Part shown: positions 1-10,866 of the stretch, in pieces
How the letters are laid out: each line of letters opens with the position of its first letter
Position numbering within the stretch: the first letter of the stretch is position 1
NCBI GenBank assembly: GCA_036924085.1
Contig: JAVGWX010000004.1
Coordinates: 40,391,293 to 40,455,292, forward strand
Source of the DNA: Ariolimax columbianus
Taxonomy: Eukaryota; Mollusca; Gastropoda; Stylommatophora; Arionidae
Direction: 5' to 3'
Length of the DNA stretch: 64,000 nt
The notes under the pieces: model-generated
Databases searched by the model: none
What the model was told of the DNA's origin: nothing
The model's input: the letters and a program-made list of their open reading frames with translations, nothing else
Program-made: the position numbers and the translations under genes

Positions 1-284
1 AACGAAAATGAATCACAAATGTTTTCCAACAAATGTAGAAATAAAAAAATTAGCAAAATTTAGACGTGTTAGTGGTGACTGACAGAAACTATAAATGTAA
101 ATGATCCTCTTGCCTGTAGAAGCAATAGTTGAAGCTTACTGAGAACACGTTTTATAGATCGTTAAAGTTAAACAAATACAGTTTATATTATGGCCCTAGG
201 AACAGCCTACCTCAAATAATATTTGCAAATATGGATGTGACTGTCTGTTACTTACACTTACACACATGCACAAACACACACACT
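1..284. other. Unremarkable AT-rich sequence
   Basis: No gene, repeat-family match or splice-supported exon was seen here. Confidence 0.4.
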
Positions 285-301
285 TACACTCTCTCTCTCA
301 T

Positions 302-351
<50 letters not shown>

Positions 352-362
352 CACACACACAT
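285..362. repeat. Compound (TC)n/(AC)n microsatellite
   Basis: A run of CT dinucleotides passes into CA dinucleotides. Short open frames on both strands across it are products of the dinucleotides. Confidence 0.95.
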
Positions 363-772
363 GTATAACTCCGTCATGGTGAACTGCATATCTTGTTCTG
401 AGCAGGTTATAAATCCGCAGTCGTCAGAGAACAGGAGACTCAAAGATATTTCATTCACATTGGTGTGATACTTCAGGTGTCTTGCATTGAACAGTCGCGT
501 TTCCGTCTTGTACCTGATATGCATGCTAGGAGCAGTGCAACGAAGACCATCACATGGCATTGCTGCAAAGTCTATGCTAGCGATTTTCAGTGCCACCATA
601 CAACCCTGTTGGACACCATTGACGTCTCAAGATAATTGACATCATGAAACTGGCGGAAGGCAGCGATGACTATGCGCAGGTAACTAACTTTCGCCACGAT
701 TTATCTGAGCCCACCCTGTTGACGGTGTAAAAGGTGTCCAAACAAAATGTCGTAGATCCCCCCTCGAACAAA
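363..772. other. No recognised feature
   Basis: Mixed-composition sequence with no convincing coding signal. The last part may belong to the LINE scrap that follows. Confidence 0.35.
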
Positions 773-1015
773 AATGTGGCGTCTCTTCGACTATGCAATC
801 ATTCAACGAAGGGTTAAACAAGATGTGCGTACACCTAAGGGCATGTGTGTTGCTAAGTCCTGGATAGACCACAGACTAATTGTCACAAAGCTTAACATTC
901 ATGGGGAGCCTATGCGTCGTCAGCGTGGACGGGCGAAAGCCTGTGAACAGGCTCAACCTCTTCAAACTGAAAGAGTGGAACATACACAGATGTTCGCCAG
1001 AAACCTGAACGGTGT
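773..1015 (+). pseudogene. LINE endonuclease C-terminal remnant
   Basis: The plus-strand frame reads WRLFDYAIIQRRVKQDV, then WIDHRLIVTKLNI. This matches the end of an apurinic-type LINE endonuclease (family pattern: LIDY, then a W-x-D-H core with the catalytic His). It is followed by the basic linker seen in the 10.2-13.9 kb LINE (HRLGIAKLNFKIQP). Only about 80 residues remain, with no RT after them. The frame runs straight into the 15-bp array, so the apparent 276-residue ORF is a chance fusion. The broad LINE assignment is safe; the clade is inferred from similarity to the 10-14 kb element. Confidence 0.7.
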
Positions 1016-1097
1016 TGGTCTAGAATTTAGTCCCCCACTGAGTAGTTCGCATCTCAGCAACGGACATATAACTGGTTCAGGAACTGACGACAGTGAC

Positions 1098-1577
1098 ATG
1101 AGTAGGTACAGCGTGAGTAGGTATAGCATGAGTAGATACAGCGTGACTAGGTACAGCATGAGTAGGTACAGCGCGAGTAGGTACAGCATGAGTAAGTACA
1201 GCGTTAGTAGGTACATCATGAGTAGGAAACAAATTAGTAGGTACAGCATGAGCAGGTACAGCATGAGCAGGTACAGCGTGAGTAGGTACAGCCTGAGTAC
1301 GTACAGCGTGAGTATGTACAGCGTGAGGGGGTACATCATGAGTAGGTACAGCATGAGTAGGTACAGCATGATGAGGTACAACATGAGTAGGTACAGCATG
1401 AGTAGGTACAGCGTGAGGGGGTACAGCCTGAGTACGTACATCGTGAGTGGGTACAGCGTGAGGGGGTACAGCATGAGTAAGTACAGCATGAGTAGGTACA
1501 ACATGAGTACGTACAGCGTGAGTAGGTACAGCATAAGTAGGTACAGCATAAGTAGGTACAACATGAGTAGGTACAGA
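1098..1577. repeat. 15-bp tandem array, about 32 copies
   Basis: The unit is ATGAGTAGGTACAGC with scattered substitutions. Because 15 is a multiple of 3, the array stays open on both strands: (MSRYS)n on plus and a Leu/Tyr-rich pentapeptide on minus. There is no sign of a gene beyond absence of stops. Confidence 0.95.
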
Positions 1578-1905
1578 CCAATGATCAGATATCCATGCAA
1601 GTGATGGGTCTGGCGCGGTGACTTGCGCTTTAATTAGATGTAAGTGAGGAGGATGTGTGCTATCATCATCCGCATTCTCTCGTCCTGAGTTACATTAGAC
1701 CAGTGGCGAGACGTGTTAGTTGTGATGACTCGAAAAAGAACAGGCTGCATCTTCGTTTGGGTGGGAATATAATTAATTTTCAAGTGTTATTTCTCGGACA
1801 TCGGCTAACGGACTGAACGATTCTATTTTGAACTGCCTATGGTTCTTTTAAGTGCACAGCGTGCACGGCAAGCCATAAAACGTCGCTGCGACCTTTGATA
1901 TCGAG
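1578..1905. other. No recognised feature
   Basis: Sequence between the 15-bp array and repeat C. Nothing coding or repetitive was recognised. Confidence 0.35.
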
Positions 1906-2135
1906 GATGTATATAACTTCACTCTAGGTTTTTATATTGGCTAAGAAGAATATACAGAGTCTGTATACACCCAGTTTTTTATAGGGTGGTTAGACGATGT
2001 GTGAGTATAGACTCAAATACTAGAAGAAAGTAGATCCGCAGCTTGTTAGGCGCCATATATTCTGCCTTAACAAACACCCGAACCATAGCGGACGTTTAAG
2101 AGAATGTGATATCAACCAATGGATGGTTTACTGTC
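1906..2135 (+). repeat. Dispersed repeat C, copy 1 (partial)
   Basis: Shares the blocks GGGTGGTTAGACGATGTGTG, a 'tagactcaaa' motif and GCAGCTTGTTAGGCGCCAT with copies near 7.6, 22.0, 26.5 and 61.5 kb. The family is not recognised. The far end present in the 26.5 and 61.5 kb copies (GACATGCTCTCTGTG) is missing here. Confidence 0.7.
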
Positions 2136-2267
2136 TAGTAGTTGCCGTGATAAAAAACCAGCGGCACTGCGCTTAGAATTATAAACATCCGAACCTATGC
2201 GAGTTTGTTTTCCGGAACTGCCCCAAATTTCTCAGATTTCGTCTGTACTGTTTAATGTCTACACGTA

Positions 2268-2615
2268 GGGAGGAAGTCTAACGTCTGGTCTGGCAAAATA
2301 TTCTGATCGGACATTTTAGTCAGTGTCAGAAAAACACACTGGCCAAGACACTCACCTCGGCTTCCTAGTAGCTTTCCCTGGAAACGGGCTGTTTATATGG
2401 CAGCCTGGCTAATTAGGTGAGGAATCGACGTTATGCCTATAGTAGTGAGTGACACGCAGATGAAGCCAAGCATAGCATAGCCGTCAGGACGATCCCGGTC
2501 CACCTTAATCAGGGATGTGAGAAAAGCTACTGCAACTCGCCACTTAACGCCCTTTTCAGGGCGCACAAAAGAGTAAACCTTCTCGTTGTGGACATTCGCA
2601 AACAACAACAACAAC
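2268..2615 (+). mobile_element. SINE-B copy 1, complete, with TSD
   Basis: A 348-bp element starting GGGAGGAAGTCTAACGTCTG and ending in (CAA)n. It is flanked by an exact 11-bp target duplication GTCTACACGTA at 2257-2267 and 2616-2626. The head holds an imperfect direct repeat of about 37 bp (gtctggcaaaatattctg, then gtcagaaaaacacac). The 3' part includes an inverted repeat around AACGCCCTTTTCAGGGCG. No clear pol III A/B boxes were seen, so the call rests on size, TSD, tail and copies elsewhere. Confidence 0.88.
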
Positions 2616-2626
2616 GTCTACACGTA

Positions 2627-3735
2627 AAAGTAAACAACTTTAAACCACAAAGTTGATAGCAAGCGTTAACTTCTGCAGATGATAACGTCACATTCAGGAA
2701 TGACTCGGGTGGGAATAAGATGGCGAAAGACATACAAGCACGTGTTTAAGGAAGTCCCTGATCAATCTCAACAAGGACGGTGTGATGTCGTGCTTCTGAA
2801 ACGGTGAAGGATGACTTCCCTAACGTTATCCTTAAGTGATTAGTCATTAAGCAGTCCATTTGAGATGCATTAAAGTATCATTTGATTGCTGCATGTCTCG
2901 AAATATCATGTGGATCAATTAATATTTAGAGATGCAAGTGGGGTCTGGCAGCCCTCAAAACAAGTATAGCTGCAAGCCTGGGACAGCAGTTGCTTTGCAT
3001 AATATGTAATAATCTGGTCCTGTCAACTATCCACTACAGGTTGTAAATTATGCCGCTGTTAAGACGATGACTTTAACAGTTGTAAAGCTTCGAGAATAAA
3101 GAAGTGAGGCTTGACTTGGTTGTACCAGGGATTTCCATATTTTGAAGATGAAATGCATGATTGGAATTCTATCAAATCCAGATATGTGCTTGCCCAGTCC
3201 AACGCTATTATGGGAGTAAACGCAAACAAAAAGGATATTAACACTGCGGGTATCACGTGAACAAGAGTCATTGGAAAAACAAGAATCACAGGAAAAGCAA
3301 GAATCAAAGGAAAAACAAGAACCACGGGAAGTATTTTGACGCTGGTCAAGAAAGCTGAGAATGATGCGACGAGAAAACGGGCTCTGTGTTAAACAGCTGA
3401 TGTGATAGTACTACGGATTATGATGCTAAATTATATACAAACGGATTTGTACTGCGATGTGAGAAATCCAGCTGGGGTTCTCTGCTACAGCGAGTGGCAA
3501 GGTAGTTGCTGAGAGGAGCGTGGTATATATGACAATAACTTCCAGATTGAGAATGGAGACCGAAGCAGTGACCAGCTCTGACACCTCTTTAAGGGAGGGC
3601 CGTCATCGTTTGCGATTACGATTCGTTCCTTCGGAATTTATACAACAGGTGATCATTTCTTCCATGGACAGCGGACGAAAAGGCCTTATAGCTTTAAGAT
3701 CTCGAGTAGATCTTTTGTTCTGGTCATGCTGGGGT
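2627..3735. other. No gene; short 18-bp tandem near 3270-3325
   Basis: Mostly unassigned sequence. About three copies of an 18-bp unit (ggaaaaacaagaatcaca) near 3270-3325 create a hydrophobic-looking minus-strand open frame that is probably not a gene. Confidence 0.5.
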
Positions 3736-3739
3736 TTGT

Positions 3740-4035
3740 GGAAATAAAATAGCTGACTCCCAGGTCTTGAGAAGCAGCTGTTGTGGGGACATTCTTATTC
3801 GTCGGTGCCCGTCCTTATGGGAGCGTTCTGTTAGGTTGTATTGTAGTTTTCGGCGAGACAACGATATCAGCGCCTTCCGACTCGACACATTCAGCAATGT
3901 ACGTTCTCCGGACCGAGTTTGCCTTCTTTCTGCGATCACTAATCTCTCAGTCAGACTGCACAGACGCAGCCGCCAGCTTTCCAGGACAGTCACTTGGAGG
4001 CGAAGTATGATCCTGGTCATCTGTGGTTGGCTGTT
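3740..4035 (-). mobile_element. SINE-A superfamily member, diverged
   Basis: The reverse complement carries the SINE-A order of blocks: AACCAGAGCT-like, a CTCCAAGT segment, CCTGGAAA, a 'ggctaatc...agaga' segment and GAAAACTACAATACAAC. It aligns with the 7.06-7.37 kb copy. The tail is not preserved. Open frames on both strands are incidental. Confidence 0.55.
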
Positions 4036-4605
4036 CCTAACGCAAGCAACCAGTAATAAGTCGCTAAATGCTGTCGTCTCGATCACTGTGTGTTCTCCAT
4101 TGGGACATTGACAATGGATATGGTAACATTTGAAGGTTGATCAACGACCGTCTCTAGGAGATGGCACTGCAATCGATGAACTGTAAATCTGCATGTTGCA
4201 AAGTTTGTTAATCAAATTTTGGTCCTGTAGAGAAAATTGTGCCTGTAGTTTCCTTGTCGTCATATCAAGCCAAAAGTATGTTACAGCAATATCATTTGAC
4301 CAAATTCGTCATCATGAACTTTTTGCAAAGTTCCTTCCTGTATGATTATAGACTCCTTGCAGGAAGTCTGCTTCGAGGCATGTATGTTCTCTGGCATTGT
4401 TAGTTTCTGTTGTGCTGTACAATGCATAATGAGGTACCAGCATCAACGGCAGCAATTATTTTGACAATTTGCGACAGGCAAATTAAAGGGCAGTTGTCCG
4501 ATTGTTGTCATACATTTTTGAAGACTTCGGGATCCAAACGGAGAATTTTGAACCCATTATGTAAATGTAATATCTCACTCCTTCCTATCTGCGCCAACAA
4601 GTATC
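4036..4605. other. No recognised feature
   Basis: Nothing coding or repetitive was recognised between the SINE relic and the 25-bp array. Confidence 0.35.
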
Positions 4606-5255
4606 ATGGCTTTACTCTACAACAGGTTTCATGGCTTTACTCTACAACATGGTTCATGGCTTTACTCTACAACATGTTTCATGGCTTTACTCTATAACAT
4701 GTTTCATGGCTTTACTCTACAACATGTTTCATGGCTTTACTCTACAACATGTTTCATGGCTTTACTCTACAACATGTTTCATGGCTTTACTCTACAACAT
4801 GTTTCATGGCTTTACTCTACAACATGTTTCATGGCTTTACTCTACAACATGTTTCATGGCTTTACTCTACAACATGTTTCATGGCTTTACTCTACAACAT
4901 GTTTCATGGCTTTACTCTACAACATGTTTCATGGCTTTACTCTACAACATGTTTCATGGCTTTACTCTACAACATGTTTCATGGCTTTACTCTACAACAT
5001 GTTTCATGGCTTTACTCTACAACATGTTTCATGGCTTTACTCTACAACATGTTTCATGGCTTTACTCTACAACATGTTTCATGGCTTTACTCTATTACAT
5101 GTTTCATGGCTTTACTCTACAACATGTTTCATGGCTTTACTCTACAACATGTTTCATGGCTTTACTCTACAACATGTTTCATGGCTTTACTCTACAACAT
5201 GTTTCATGGCTTTACTCTACAACATGTTTCATGGCTTTACTCTACAACATGTTTC
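4606..5255. repeat. 25-bp tandem array, 26 copies, very homogeneous
   Basis: The unit is ATGGCTTTACTCTACAACATGTTTC. Starts fall every 25 bases from 4606 to 5231. The first few units and one near 5094 carry single substitutions; the rest look identical. A 25-bp period cycles through all three frames, and no frame contains a stop, so three overlapping plus-strand ORFs of 219-233 codons appear. Homogeneity points to recent expansion or gene conversion. Confidence 0.97.
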
Positions 5256-6179
5256 TACAAAATCTCATTACACACAACCTGCGTCATTAAAGGAAATTTT
5301 TATTTAACCAGAAGCACAGCTTTCCCATTCAAATCTTGTACTTGGCATTTCCTCACCAAAGTAAATCAAAATTTGAAAGTATCAGCTTGACGCCCCACAC
5401 GTAACAAGATGTTTTATTGCACATTTCAATAGCAAACAAGACTGACCTAAATTATTACCATTCATGTCATGTCGTCCTTCAAGAAATATGTATCTAGTTA
5501 TATTCTAAATGAGGTACGTCGATGTTATTATAATACACTAGCCAGAGAAGGGTTTCCAGCGAGAGCTGCGTCGAAGATGTCTAAAATATATCTCTAAATA
5601 GTAGACTAAAGGCAATTTCGAAGTTTGAAACTTAGGATTCTTGTGCCTATTTAGAGATGTCAAACGGACGAGAAAAGAATATAATCACTGTATTGCCATT
5701 CCTAAAGAGTGTTGTGCATGGGCCTAGCAATATTGCAGGGGAAAGCAGAAACCATTGCTGCAAGAGCACGCAGATTGCTTCTTCGCAGGCTTCTAGTAAG
5801 GAGACTACCACAGTGGTGATTCTATGCTCCAAAGAATGTGAAATAGAGAAGAAGAAGAAGAAGAAGAAAAAAATGAAGAATCGTAGTAGAAGTAAGCCAA
5901 CAATAAAAACGGCACGGATTGTATAAGCACACAGTAAACAATATTACATACAAATTGTGAAGCAGCCACCGGAAAAGAACTCTCCTTGCACCGGCTTCAT
6001 CAGATGCGAAAAAAAGACATAAAGCGGATAGTCATTCATGTGATTCAAACTGAGATCAATCATTTGGCTGAAATCCAAAACATAACAAAATGTTGTTGTC
6101 ACGTGAACAAAACTGATTCGAGCTGAAATAATTATTTTGGGGAAATATAAAACGCACAATCGAATTCAATCATTTTAAG
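5256..6179. other. No gene; short (AAG)n near 5849-5880
   Basis: Unassigned sequence with one short purine-rich microsatellite. No coding evidence. Confidence 0.4.
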
Positions 6180-6458
6180 GCAAAGGTAAAAATGCAGTCC
6201 CATGGCAAACATACTCTTCATGTACTAAGCCGCAGTCTATGTGAGTTGGGGTGGCCTGTTCCCTCTCTTGATATTTATACCTTCCCAACTCATTCGTCAG
6301 GTACCCATTTACAGCTGGGTCGACTGGAGGAGCTGTCGTACCAGGAACGAACCACGTCCAGATTTTTGTTTATGTCTGCCCATGATTTCGAACCCGTGGC
6401 TTGGTATAATCCCAGTCTTAGAGCAAGCAAGTTCACTGCCGACTAGGCTACACTCTCT
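6180..6458 (-). mobile_element. tRNA-derived SINE-F, copy 1
   Basis: The reverse complement begins GTAGCCTAGTCGGCAGTGAA, an A-box-like stretch of a tRNA head. About 55 bases on it has ACGGGTTCGAAATC, a good B box. A central domain follows with CCCAGCTGTAAATGGGTACC, shared with copies at 19.7, 43.0 and 55.7 kb. The end is CCATGGGACTGC. Internal pol III promoter elements make this the best-supported tRNA-type SINE in the window. No TSD was resolved. Confidence 0.8.
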
Positions 6459-6750
6459 ACATTTAAATGAATTCCAAAATACAACAAACTATTTATATCA
6501 AAACTAATTCGAGCTGGAATCAATAATTCTAATGAATTCCACAGCACAAACAAGTGTTGTTATCAATTGAACAAAAGTTATTTTCTAGTAAGTCTATTTC
6601 CTCTATTTCTCTTTTCACGTGGTACACGACAGCTGCATCATTCAGCCAAGCACAATCGCTATTGGCAATTTGTTTTTACTTGTGGTAAATATGCCTTACT
6701 TTTGCTTGTCCACGGCATAGCAGCGCAGTAGTAGGTAGTCTGAACTAAGT
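6459..6750. other. No recognised feature
   Basis: AT-rich spacer between SINE-F and a TC microsatellite. Nothing recognised. Confidence 0.35.
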
Positions 6751-6814
6751 TTTCTCTCTCTCTCTCTATCTCTCTCTCTCTTTCTTTCTCTCTTTCTTTC
6801 TCTATTTCTCTCTC
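6751..6814. repeat. (TC)n/(TTTC)n microsatellite
   Basis: Pyrimidine-only run of CT with TTTC interruptions. Confidence 0.9.
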
Positions 6815-7055
6815 GGATAAATTGCCACCTATAACCTAAAAGCTTCAGTTACTAAAAGAACGTTACATACTCTGTAGTCATTCACTATCGATCGTTAAGA
6901 ATATATAGTTACCGATACAAATGTAAGGTAATCAATACTTAGTGAAATATTTATCTTTTTTGTTTTCCGTAAGGGCACTTTCCTACCAAATACTGCCACA
7001 TGAGATGCAGTGATGTAGACTACAACGTACGAGATCCTTCATATTTGTTATCTAG

Positions 7056-7370
7056 AGTGACAGATTAATTTGTCTCGGTAACTTATTCTCCTTCGTTGAT
7101 CATCCAGAAAATGACGTTTTGTTTTGTTGTGTCGTAGTTTTCCAGCGAGGCTGCGACATCTGTCTCCTTCGGTCAGGCACATTCGATCCATTTTTGGTAT
7201 TGGGTTTCCTTCCCTCTTCGATCCGAATTCGATTAGCCAAGCTGCATAAATGCAGCCTGTTTCCAGGGCCGTAACTTGGAGACGGAATATGATCTTGGAT
7301 AGCTCTGGTTCTCCGACCCTGACGCAAAAAGTCACAAATGAGTCGCTTACTTCTGTCATTGCGATCACAG
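7056..7370 (-). mobile_element. SINE-A superfamily member, diverged
   Basis: The reverse complement reads AAGCGACTCATTTGTGAC, GTCAGGGTCGGAGAACCAGA, CCTGGAAACAGGCTGCA, TTGGCTAATCG, GGATCGAAGAGGGAA and GAAAACTACGACACAAC. This is the same order of blocks as full SINE-A (e.g. 16.5 kb) at much lower identity. Open frames on this strand are incidental. Confidence 0.65.
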
Positions 7371-7565
7371 GATCGTCGGTCCCTGTGCGGTACCTGAGCC
7401 TAACATGTTTATGTCATTATCAACTTTTGAGCTTCATTACCGCGACAGCGTTAATGTATTATTGCCATATTTGTTTTACCACTGATTATAATTGATAAGC
7501 CCTGAACAAAGTAACTTACATATTTTATAAACTAGAGCCTGCTGCAGACGGTTTATGCACTTGAT

Positions 7566-7785
7566 AGATTTTGAAGCTGCCGGGGTCTTTGTGTATGTAA
7601 AAGATAAGAATAGCACCACTGACCCACAGAGACATGTTAGAGGAGGCGATTAACTGTGTGACATGGTATAACACCGGCCAAGGTTAAATGGTTTGTTAAG
7701 AGCAGCAAAGATGGCGCCTAACAGGTTGCGGGTCTACTTTGCTCTAGTGTTTCGGTTTATTAAAATGGACTCGCACATCCAGCTA
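7566..7785 (-). repeat. Dispersed repeat C, copy 2
   Basis: The reverse complement contains 'gttaggcgccat', 'ccggtgttatacca' and 'gacacagtta...ccccggca', matching the 26.5 kb copy closely in order and spacing. Confidence 0.75.
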
Positions 7786-7899
7786 ACCACGCTTCCCGGC
7801 ACTTGTCTAAACGCAGTGGAGCAATAAGACTGTTGACCAATGACCAGGCTATATTTCCAATATGCCTGAGATCTAATTTTGAGCATGTCTAATACCATT

Positions 7900-8935
7900 T
7901 TTCACTTTTTGCTTTCTTGACTGTCAGCTTTACTTTGCCACACGCTTTGTTGTACTGCATCTTTGCTTCTAGTGATGACATTGTTTCAAGAGTTGTTCTT
8001 GGATTCTTCCTATCGTACATATCACTCGGTATTTCTCTATTTCAGAATTATCTATATGATTTACGACAGCCCCTTGGGATGTACTGTGAGGCCGCTCCCA
8101 AGATTGTCTTTCCAATCACTTCGTTGAGAATTTCAACACCGTTGGTTGTGTTCATAAGGAGACGGTCTGATGTTTCTTGACATAACTGTCAGTTCGTTTT
8201 TCTAGAGTTCCATCGCGTTTTCTGTTTAAAATATATTTTTGATGGCCTTCTTATGGCTGTAAGGAGCGGTTTGTGATCACTTCCAATGCCGTCAAGAACT
8301 TGCAGGTTGCAGGAGTTTATCAAATCAAATGAACAGATTGTTAAGTCAGGTCGACTGAGAGAGAGGTGGGCTCTGCATAGCATCGATGATGTAGAGTCTG
8401 CATTCTGCAAGACAGACAAGTTAGTTGCATCGCAGAACTCCTCGATACATTTTCCTGTACTGTGTGGTCAGTGTAACCCCAACGAGGTGAGTGTCCATTG
8501 GTCACCTGCTAGAAGTGTTTTATGACATCGTGTTTCGTGCAGATCAGTCAAGTCTGAAGGGGAGGGGGGGGGGTGGCTGTATATATTGTATATAATGTAT
8601 TTTGATCCAGTGTGCCAGATAGGAATTTTATGTAGGTATCTGGAATGGGCTGTTATGTGTGTGACATTTGCCTGAATGTCATTCCGGATGTAGGTAACTA
8701 TGCCACGGCAGTTAGTGCATTCACAGACATAGATAGAGTATCCTGTCAAGTTCAGGTCAATGTCCTTGTGTAGAGTTTCGTGCAGGCGAGCCACATGAAT
8801 CCTATGGCTGTCCAAACCTTAACTTCAGGTCCTTATTTCTCAGGCCACAAATATTTAACTGTTGAACATTCAATGGAAGCTTGCTTGTTATCTTGTTTCT
8901 GCACATGCTTCCTCCTAAGTTTTCTTGTTAAGTAC
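7900..8935 (-). pseudogene. LINE 5' half: endonuclease and linker
   Basis: Read from 8935 downwards, the translation gives an endonuclease start (NICGLRNKDLKLR) and then TGYSIYVCECTNCRGIVTYI. A KYIIYNIYSHPPPS block and a degraded LLAGDQW follow (family pattern GDFN). The domain closes with RPDLTICSFDL and IGSDHKPLLT, the catalytic SDH motif. After it comes a linker, AASQYIPRGCRKSYR, typical of the stretch between endonuclease and RT. Frames change at least once, near 8440, and there are stops, so it is dead. No RT follows. Clade uncertain (Jockey/I group likely). Confidence 0.75.
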
Positions 8936-9220
8936 GTTTAGGTTTGTTTCAAGTAGTCCATTTTCCACCTACTGCAGCCTGGTCACCCCCTGCCAGGCGC
9001 GGACCTTGAGGACCGAGGCGTCGTCCGAGCTCGTTTGTAAAATTTGTAAATGTTGTACTTCACATATTTTGGAATTCTCAGGCTGGTTAGTCCGGATTTT
9101 CTTCCCACCCCAGGCCGAAACCAGAAATGTACTGTTCCGACATTAAGTAATTGAGAGGGTGCATTAGCAACTCCCCTCGCTACTGAAGCCACGGTAGGGT
9201 TCACTGGGCTCATTCCCGGC
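8936..9220. other. No recognised feature
   Basis: Sequence between the LINE fragment and the 55-bp array. Possibly LINE upstream sequence; not proven. Confidence 0.3.
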
Positions 9221-9545
9221 CACCAATTGTCTACTGGTTAGGCCAAGCTCTCCTAGGATCTAGACATGTGACCTTCACCAATTGTCTACTGGTTAGGCCG
9301 AGTTCTCCTAGGATCTAGACATGTGACCTTCACCAATTGTCTACTGGTTAGGCCGAGTTCTCCTAGGATCTAGACATGTGACCTTCACCAATTGTCTACT
9401 GGTTAGGCCGAGTTCTCCTAGGATCTAGACATGTGACCTTCACCAATTGTCTACTGGTTAGGCCGAGCTCTCCTAGGATCTAGACATGTGACCTTCACCA
9501 ATTGTCAACTGGTTAGGCAAGTTCTCCTAGGATCTAGACATGTGA
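9221..9545. repeat. 55-bp tandem array, 6 copies
   Basis: Units start at 9221, 9276, 9331, 9386, 9441 and 9496, each beginning CACCAATTGTCTACTGGTTA and containing TCCTAGGATCTAGACATGTG. Copies are nearly identical; the last has a short deletion. Confidence 0.97.
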
Positions 9546-9844
9546 CAAAAGTTCTAGACAATTTGATCGTGACGTCCTGGGGCACTGTGCCTTTACGATT
9601 GGCCTCGACAGTCATGGTGCGGCGAATGCAGGTTCTCTTTTCCCTGGTCTGTTCATCGTGGTGCTGGTCCCTTCCTAACCACAGAGGGTGCATGCATATT
9701 GTCCAATAGGAGACCCATTTGTACAGATAGGTTACTCGTAAGGTTTTACGAATAAAATCCTCAATATATAGTACCTCATCTACCAAGTTATACTGTAGCA
9801 TAGTGTTAGTTCTGATAAGTCATGGGATAGGCCATATATATATA
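9546..9844. other. No recognised feature
   Basis: Sequence between the 55-bp array and repeat E. Nothing assigned. Confidence 0.35.
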
Positions 9845-10198
9845 ATCAGTGCTAGACAAAAGCGCTCGTCTGCTCGTTTGTGACTAGCACACATTTTTGC
9901 TTGACGAGTAAAAAAAAATTAGTTTTTAATCGTTAATTACGTTTTTAATCGTTACCACATAGCGACTCTCGCACAATTATTCATGATATTACGGTTGAAA
10001 TAAATTGTACATACGCTAGCTTATGATGGGGAATATAAATGAACCTACACTGCCACAATTTAAATTTACTATAGCCATCGATAAATGGTACTACCTTCTA
10101 AAACTACAAAGAATGTTCAAGGACACAAACGTCATGCCTCAGACATTAGTGCATTTTTTCTTAAGAAGAAATAGACTAATACTATGTAAGTAATGCAC
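9845..10198 (+). repeat. Repeat E copy 1, left part
   Basis: Matches 33415-33750 along its length: AAAGCGCTCGTCTGCTCGT, CGTTTTTAATCGTTAC, ATTATTCATGATATTACGGTT, CACTGCCACAATTTAAA, TTTTTTCTTAAGAAGAAATA. It stops abruptly at TAATGCAC, where a LINE is inserted, and resumes at 13870. Confidence 0.85.
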
Positions 10199-10204
10199 TG
10201 ATCG

Positions 10205-10866
10205 CCAGGGAACTGGCTAGATACAACATCTGCATAGCTGCCCTGAGCGAGACACGACTGGCAGAGGAAGGGCAAATCACAGAAGAAGGTGCTGGTTATA
10301 CTTTTTTCTGGAGCGGACGCAGCAAAGAAGAACGCGTGAAGCTGGAGTTGGCTTTGCCATCAAGACCAACATGGTCGACAAGCTCACAAGCATGCCCAGA
10401 GGAATTAATGACCGCCTGATTACACTGCGTCTCCCTCTAAAAGGAGGGCGCAATGCCACACGTATCAGTGCATACGCTCCCACAATGACAAATCCTCAGG
10501 AAACAAAAGATAAGTTTTATGAGGACCTTGAGGCGCTCATCGCTGCAGTCCCCAAATCTGAAAAACTGGTCATCCTCGGTGATTTTAACGCTAGGGTTGG
10601 CACAGACCATTCAGCCTGGGATGGGGCCATTGGCAGACATGGTATCGGAAAATGCAATTGTAACGAACTGCTCCTTCTGAGGACATGTGCCGCAAATGAA
10701 CTACTCATTACAAACACAGCTTTCCGACTTCCTGTCCGAAATAGAACCACATGGATGCACCCAAGGTCCCGCCACTGGCACCTCATTGACTACATTATCA
10801 TCAGACGTAGGGATCGAGCGGATGCTATGGTAACGAAGAGCATGTGTGGTGCAGAATATTGGACCA
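10205..10866 (+). pseudogene. LINE endonuclease domain (interrupted)
   Basis: The frame reads LARYNICIAALSETRL (catalytic Glu region). After a one-base loss near 10336 it continues as EAGVGFAIKTNMVDKLTSMP, RLITLRLPL, SAYAPTM, LVILGDFNARVG (GDFN motif), TTWMHPRS and HWHLIDYIIIRRR. At the catalytic W-x-D-H the reading is broken by an inserted LINE 3' end. The host frame resumes at about 11360 with SDHRLGIAKLNFKIQP. Without the insert these halves join across the catalytic His. Confidence 0.85.

Noticed and set aside
774..1604. 276-codon gene with (MSRYS)n repeats
   Set aside because: The first part is a LINE endonuclease scrap and the second is a 15-bp minisatellite that is also open on the opposite strand.
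4606..5390. Overlapping 219-233 codon ORFs as secreted or membrane proteins
   Set aside because: They arise from one stop-free 25-bp unit read in three frames; no unique coding sequence.
6391..6440. tRNA gene on the minus strand
   Set aside because: A/B boxes are present but no complete cloverleaf with acceptor stem pairing; the sequence continues into a SINE body found in other copies.
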